Source: Aurelia coerulea (lineage: Eukaryota > Cnidaria > Scyphozoa > Semaeostomeae > Ulmaridae). From it: a stretch of DNA of 64,000 nucleotides. Positions 58,991 to 64,000 of the stretch are shown piece by piece; within the stretch, counting starts at the first letter, position 1, and the number at the start of each line of letters is the position of its first letter. The stretch covers positions 9,091,501 through 9,155,500 of the forward strand of contig CM076949.1 of NCBI GenBank assembly GCA_039566865.1. The letters are read 5' to 3'. The translations under genes and the position numbers were made by a program. Below the pieces are notes generated by a model. The model did no database searches, had not been told where the DNA came from, and was given only the letters and a program-made list of their open reading frames with translations.

Positions 58991-61900
58991 GTACGCTCTA
59001 TCTTTTCAAAGAAATTTCAACATGACACAGTTTGCAGGGGTAAGATTATATAACAGGTCTAGCCTTGCTTTTATTTTGAGTATTGTAAATGTGCATTAAG
59101 AGCCAAATCTAATTGACATAATTATGGCTTGAGCACAGAGGAGTTAGACTGACTGACTGATTTAATAAGCAAAGAGAAATGCTGTTATATAGACTGATTA
59201 TACGAGGACAGGGAGCTGGGAGGGGGGTTGTGGCCCTGAACAAAGTTTTCTGTGGCTGCTACAGTATTTTAACATCATTTAGCATCGTTCAGTTTTTAAA
59301 TTTCAATCTTTATTTTTGTAATTAAATTTTATGGGAGGGCCCCTTGAAAGCCAGCACCTGTGTCGAAGGGCTACCCTCCCCGTAGTTAAATGTGTGACAT
59401 GAAAATGGAAATGAAATGATAACCCTAAGGCCATTTAAATAAAAGACATTGAAAATTGCATTTTTTGAACTGTAGACATAACTTGGTTTGGTTTGTAGAC
59501 CACAAGCTAAGTATTCACTTTGGCAAGGGCAAAACCAAATCCATTCTTTTTGGACAAACAATGCAAAAATCTAAAAAAAAAACTGAACATTAGGAGTGAT
59601 ATTAGGAACTAAACAACACTCAGTGGTTACAATACCTCAGATCATTTCTGGATGAAAATCTCTCTCTTGGGAGTTGATGGCTTTAACTAAATTGCTTGGA
59701 AAAACAGATGGCAAGCTGAAACTGAACTGAATTGAGCTGAAATTTCTGTTGAGAAAACAAAGCTTCCTGGATAACTCCCTTCACATATTGCTTTTAATTG
59801 CTTCCTGTACGAAAATACAAGGCCATGTAATAGCCATTACAAGCCTTGTAGTAATGGCCTTGTAACCTTGTTATAGCCTGGAATAGCCTTGTTGTAACCT
59901 TGTAAATGAAAAATGCTAATTAGCCTTGTAGAAGCCTTGTGGAAACCTTGTGTTAGACTGGTTGCAGCTTGAAATCTTACTAATGCCTTGTAATTTTCTT
60001 CCAAGGTTAGTACAAGGTCATAACAAGGTCATAATCCCCTCTACAAGGCTAAAACTTGGCCTGTACAAGGCCAAGTTTAGCCTTGTATTTTTGTACAGGT
60101 TGCATCCAAAAAAATCCAATGAACACAAAGCAAAATGCATTTTGTTTCTATCTGAATTTATAAAACACAGCACATGTTGGGGCTACAGAATTCAAAGCTA
60201 CAAAGTGGCTCCCCATAAAGCACAGAATAAATCAAAATATCTGCCTGTGTAATTAGTATAATGACATTTTTTAAAGGAACTGCTTCAGGGGGGGGTCACT
60301 GGGGTTTTACGGATAGCGGATAATTGGGCCATTTTGGATGTGGAAATGCGGAAATCAATCATCATTCCTGCAGGTCCAGCAGGTCCACATCAGCACTATG
60401 CTGCCAGCTATCGACCTGCTTTTAAAATAAAATATGTATGTATGTATGTATGTATGTAGGTGATGGAGACTGGGTGAATTTTTGCGGAATGCAGATATTT
60501 GTTCAAAATTTAATACTTGCTAAAAAATGGATGATCTGATGCAAAAATTTGGCAAAAACTGAATATTTTTCTCTTTCAATCTAATTCTCTGCTAAACAAA
60601 CATGCATAGATTGTTCTGCTTTCAAATGAGAGCTCTTGAGCTGTCCGGCGTATTTCTTCATTCCTCAACGTTATTTATCATTGCGTTATCAATCCCACAC
60701 GTCTCGCCTCCTTCATACTGTCGATATTACAACTCAAAACTCTTCGGTCTAAACTCAGTAGGAAAGATGTATTGTGTAATAAAAGAATCAGTTATTTTTT
60801 ATTCAGTTCCTTTGGACAGACATTGGGTCAAATACCTTACAGTTCTTGCCCGGACCTGGGTCAAATACTTTGAGGTTGGGAAAATAGTTTTCGTACACCA
60901 TTCATTGCGCCAATTTTGTATATTTAGCACATTATCTTGAGGGTAATACGAATTTTTTTGCTATTTCTAGTGATCAAATATTCATTTGCAATAGGCAAAA
61001 ATGTTATGTTTCTCACAATGACGTTATGTCTTACCTCTGTCGGACACCTACTATCAATAGCAATGTGCACTGGCAGATAGCTGAGGAAATAATGACCAAT
61101 ATCTCTTTGCGGATTTGCAGAAATAGGGCAAAACACAACGGAAATGCGGAATTACATGCCTCCCAGTGACCCCCCCCCCCCCGCCTCTCCAGCTTATGCT
61201 GATGAAATATTCCATCCAGTCGACCACAGTTGACTAACACCAAGGTCCAAGTTTAGATTAAACGTCCTATTTTTCAAAAGTAACACAGGCCAAAAATGTC
61301 TATCTTACCAAGGGCCAAAAATATGGAATAGTCAAGCACCTATTGACACCCCATGTGCTCTCTTACACTCATGATTCAGTCCTACTAAATTGTCATCAAG
61401 TCATGTCATAAACAATGTCATCAAAAGGCACTTTAAGGTTTATACCGGGTGTCCCAAAAAAAGGTAACAGATTTGATGGGGACTAGCGATGAGAGTATAA
61501 GTCGAATCGATCCCAAATAAGTTTTGAAGTACTCTTCGATAGTTAACTTGAAGATTAATACCTCGTTTGTTGATATTGGCGCATCGAGAGTTGAAATATT
61601 AATCTCGAAATGCAAAATTTGCGTCCATCTACAAACCAGAGCTTTTGGATTTTGGCCTAAACTGCTAACGCGCTGGTTAGGGGAATCTCCTCAGTCGAAA
61701 ACATTTTTGGTCAAGGATCGGTCCTTTGGGTACCCGTTTAAAAAGAACGTAAAAAACTGAAAACAAGCAAATAAATTAATGAATATAGTCACCAAGGAAT
61801 ATTTTTCTCCAGTCAAAATGCATTTACAAAAGTACACCAAGCCAAGCACGAATTAGCATTTTTTATATTCCCCTGGGGATATACGATTGCTTCTTTCGTA

Positions 61901-64000
61901 ATAATTTTGTGAGAGATAATGCAAAAAACATTTCTTTCAAGCAATGAAGATTGAAAGATATTCCATGTGTTAAAGCCTACGGGACTTATTTCGCTGATGA
62001 ATAACTTTTCTCAGGCAGTTGTAATTTAAAGTTTTTGTAGAATCAAGAAAGGGGTCTCTTCGGGGCTAAATTCTTGAATCTGATTGTAAAGTCCAGAGTC
62101 AGATTTCCACTAAAATGTGTTCCTAAGCATGAGGTTTCTTGTTTTTACTTAGCTATGATTGAGGAGATTCCACAGCACAGCGAGTTAACAGCTTCGGCCA
62201 AACCCCAAAAGCTCTGGTTTGGAGTAGGAGGCAAATTTAGACATTCAAGATTAATATTCCAACTCTTGATGCACCAATATCAACAAATAAGGTATCAATC
62301 TTCAAGTTAACAATCTAAGAGTACTTCAATACTTATCAGGGGTTGAGTCAACTTGAATTCTTATCGCTAGCCCCAATCAAATCTGTTACCTTTTTTGGGA
62401 CACCCGGTATATTTATTTATATTTTATTTCTTTTCTTTCTCCCTGAAAATCTTAACATTTTCCGCTTGAGAAACCACCTCTGAGGGGACCATCATGGAAA
62501 TAAGCTCACTGCATTACGTTTTTCTTGCGATGTTCCTCTCCAAGCTCCTGTTACAGCTAGAGCAGTAGAATATTGAACAGACTCAAGCTTTCTCATTAAA
62601 TTTGACAAGGTGATAGCAAAGCAAAGCAAGCTATGTTTGAAATTTGGGGTCTTTTAAGCGAAAACGTTTTTTGAGCACATGCCCTCTAGGTCGTCGGTGT
62701 GAGAAATATAACACAGACTAAAGGAAAATATCACACTAAATGACGTTTTTCCAACTAACTCATTTACTGGAAGCCTTTGGGTCCTATAAAGGCCATACGT
62801 TATTGACATCAACTGAATACGCTGTTTCTTCAAAGTTAAAAAGGAACTTTGGTACTTTACTAAAGTCCTTAGGGGCCCATACAACTTGGGAGCCCTTGGG
62901 AGTTGCTTGAGCCCAAACCACCATCCGTTACGCCACTGTAAATGGCCAAAAGACAGTTATACCTGCTCCTGCTCTTGCTCAGTACCTTCAAACAGAAAAA
63001 GGGTATCATCAACACTATCAAATCATTAAAAAAGAACACCCAAGTTTATACTAATTATTTATGTTTACAACTAGGAATTGGCAACTGAATTGTTATGTTG
63101 TTATGTTGTTTTTCGGATATTTAATTAAATATAAAAAAACTTGGTAAAATATATAACTAGAAACTTGATGTAGAGAGGTTGGACGACAAAAAATACTATA
63201 AGCTATGTTTTAACACACTGAGGCCTTTCGGACTTGTGTCCTCATCAGAGTATGATTTCGAATGATTCTAAACTATCAACGATGTGTATAGAAGCTTTTA
63301 CGAGGAAATTCTATACTTGAGGATAATGATGCACGAGGTAGATATTTAATTAGGAGTTTATGGATATGGAGTTTGTATGGTAAATGTAACTATCATCCAC
63401 GAGACATGTGTGGCCTCATTTGACCAGACATTTTGGATAGGAGCCAACCGCGAGTATTTCAAAATCTTGGCTGCTTTTGGTCAAAATCATGATGTAGAAT
63501 GTCTCCTTTTAGATTGGCTATCCAGCAGTAAGATTCTGGGAACAGGTCGTCCTTCCTTTTCCTTCAAATTAATTTGGGCAAATCCATGTAGATAGCCTAT
63601 TGATGTACTGAGTTCCTGACCGTCAGTCCTATATTGGTTGTTCTAATTTCTCAAAATTCTCCTGGAAATGAAATATATTTCTCGTTTATTTTTAGACAAC
63701 AGTATTTGATGAATATCAAAAACAAATTTGTTCAAAGAAGAAAACTTTTGGTTTGAGAACAGTGGAATTGATTCAAGAAAGTATTCCTGGATCTCCGGGT
63801 TTAAGTTTCTACTTCAAAGTTAACGGAAGAGCGATTTTCATGAAAGGATCAAATTGGATACCAGCTGATGCATTAAGAGACAGGGTGACAAATGCAACTA
63901 TTGATGAATACCTACAAGCAGCAATTGATGCTAATATCAACATCCTTCGTGTATGGGGTGGTGGAGGGTACGAATCTGATCATTTTTATCAAACATGTGA
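57983..64000 (+). CDS. MANBA: Lysosomal beta-mannosidase, GH2 family, 5' two exons (partial)
   Basis: Beta-mannosidase removes the terminal beta-mannose from N-glycan fragments in the lysosome. Exon 1 (57983-58990, 336 codons) has an in-frame stop upstream (57941) and a signal peptide with the hydrophobic core [10 protein letters not shown]. The GH2 sugar-binding domain shows [35 protein letters not shown] (residues 93-107), [19 protein letters not shown] (215-233) and [13 protein letters not shown] (321-333). Exon 2 (63696-64000+) reads [44 protein letters not shown] and [12 protein letters not shown], the start of the catalytic barrel. Splice sites are GTACGC and TTTTTAG, phase 0, with a 4.7-kb intron. 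The catalytic Glu residues lie beyond the window. VPF replaces the usual VPG at the substrate-loop start. The frame is intact. Confidence 0.95.
59815..60100. repeat. CCTTGT / ACAAGG cluster
   Basis: About fifteen CCTTGT or ACAAGG hexamers occur in under 290 bp, mostly CCTTGT in the first two thirds and ACAAGG in the last third, so the block is roughly self-complementary. The spacing is irregular, unlike a simple tandem repeat. Confidence 0.7.
60433..60457. repeat. ATGT microsatellite
   Basis: Six uninterrupted ATGT units. Confidence 0.9.
61445..62407. mobile_element. TA-flanked fold-back element, 963 bp
   Basis: The termini CCGGGTGTCCCAAAAAAAGG and their inverse are flanked by TA. The arms continue inwards for about 250 bp with matching blocks such as TGAAGTACTCTT, TTAACTTGAAGATT and TTGTTGATATTGG. 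The middle (about 61760-62060) is not paired. Non-coding. It shares CCGGGTG ends and design with the elements at 38058 and 49070. Confidence 0.8.
63190..63270. repeat. Dispersed repeat block (CACTGAGGCCTTT), second copy
   Basis: AACACACTGAGGCCTTTCGG and CTTGTGTCCTCATCAGAGTA match 19922-19975. Confidence 0.6.
63696..64000 (+). CDS. MANBA: MANBA exon 2 (runs off the window)
   Basis: It starts after TTATTTTTAG in phase 0 and is open to the window edge. It includes the invariant GSNWIPAD and RVWGGGGYE blocks. Confidence 0.95.

Larger units (their letters stand above)
58991..63695. other. MANBA intron 1
   Basis: Contents: a LINE-3'-UTR-like block at about 59300-59400 (ATGGGAGGGCCCCTTGAAAG), the CCTTGT cluster, an ATGT microsatellite, a fold-back element, and the CACTGAGGCCTTT repeat. 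62410-63190 holds nothing recognised. Confidence 0.6.

Overview
This is a window of animal nuclear DNA, AT-rich, with spliced genes and a very heavy load of mobile elements. Gene content, intron structure and repeat types suggest a marine invertebrate, most likely a cnidarian (probably anthozoan). That placement is an inference. There is no bacterial gene organisation, rRNA operon, tRNA gene or CRISPR array.

Three host genes are supported. (1) The 3' part of an RNF20/RNF40 (Bre1) histone H2B E3 ubiquitin ligase gene runs on the + strand from 2841 to 34716. It has eleven exons totalling about 562 codons and ends in the C3HC4 RING finger. The 5' exons lie left of the window. (2) The terminal exon of a laccase-type multicopper oxidase lies on the - strand at 38784-39764, with two copper-binding motifs and a hydrophobic C-terminus. 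Its upstream exons were not found. (3) The 5' part of a GH2 lysosomal beta-mannosidase (MANBA) is on the + strand, with exons at 57983-58990 and 63696-64000, and runs off the right edge. The genes have unrelated roles (chromatin ubiquitination, extracellular or membrane oxidation, lysosomal glycan breakdown), and nothing suggests they act together.

The rest is transposon landscape. The 10.7-kb RNF20 intron 4956-15694 holds a 4.67-kb DNA element (5221-9886) with about 80-bp inverted ends and a perfect 9-bp target duplication. It carries a broken RecQ-like helicase gene. The same intron holds an apparently full-length CR1/L2-type LINE (10223 to about 14680, - strand) with both ORFs open. The next intron holds a TTAA-flanked non-autonomous element split by a 5'-truncated LINE. 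Later introns carry a second, truncated copy of the L2 LINE, fold-back elements, decayed TTAA elements and a 5S-rRNA-like SINE candidate.

Between RNF20 and MANBA (34.7-58 kb) are a GAGAT satellite, four copies of a GC-capped 8-bp-TSD MITE, a roughly 2-kb tandem segmental duplication, hAT-derived elements, a tRNA-derived SINE, TA-flanked fold-back elements, and a LINE nested inside another LINE. Three full-length members of the TTAA family also lie here, one ending 272 bp before the MANBA start codon. The TTAA elements repeatedly carry perfect TGACGTCA palindromes.

The most unusual signals are the RecQ-carrying element with 9-bp duplications, the TTAA family that spreads TGACGTCA sites, and paired empty/occupied insertion sites preserved by the duplication. 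All assignments come from reading the sequence and from knowledge of the families; no database search was run.
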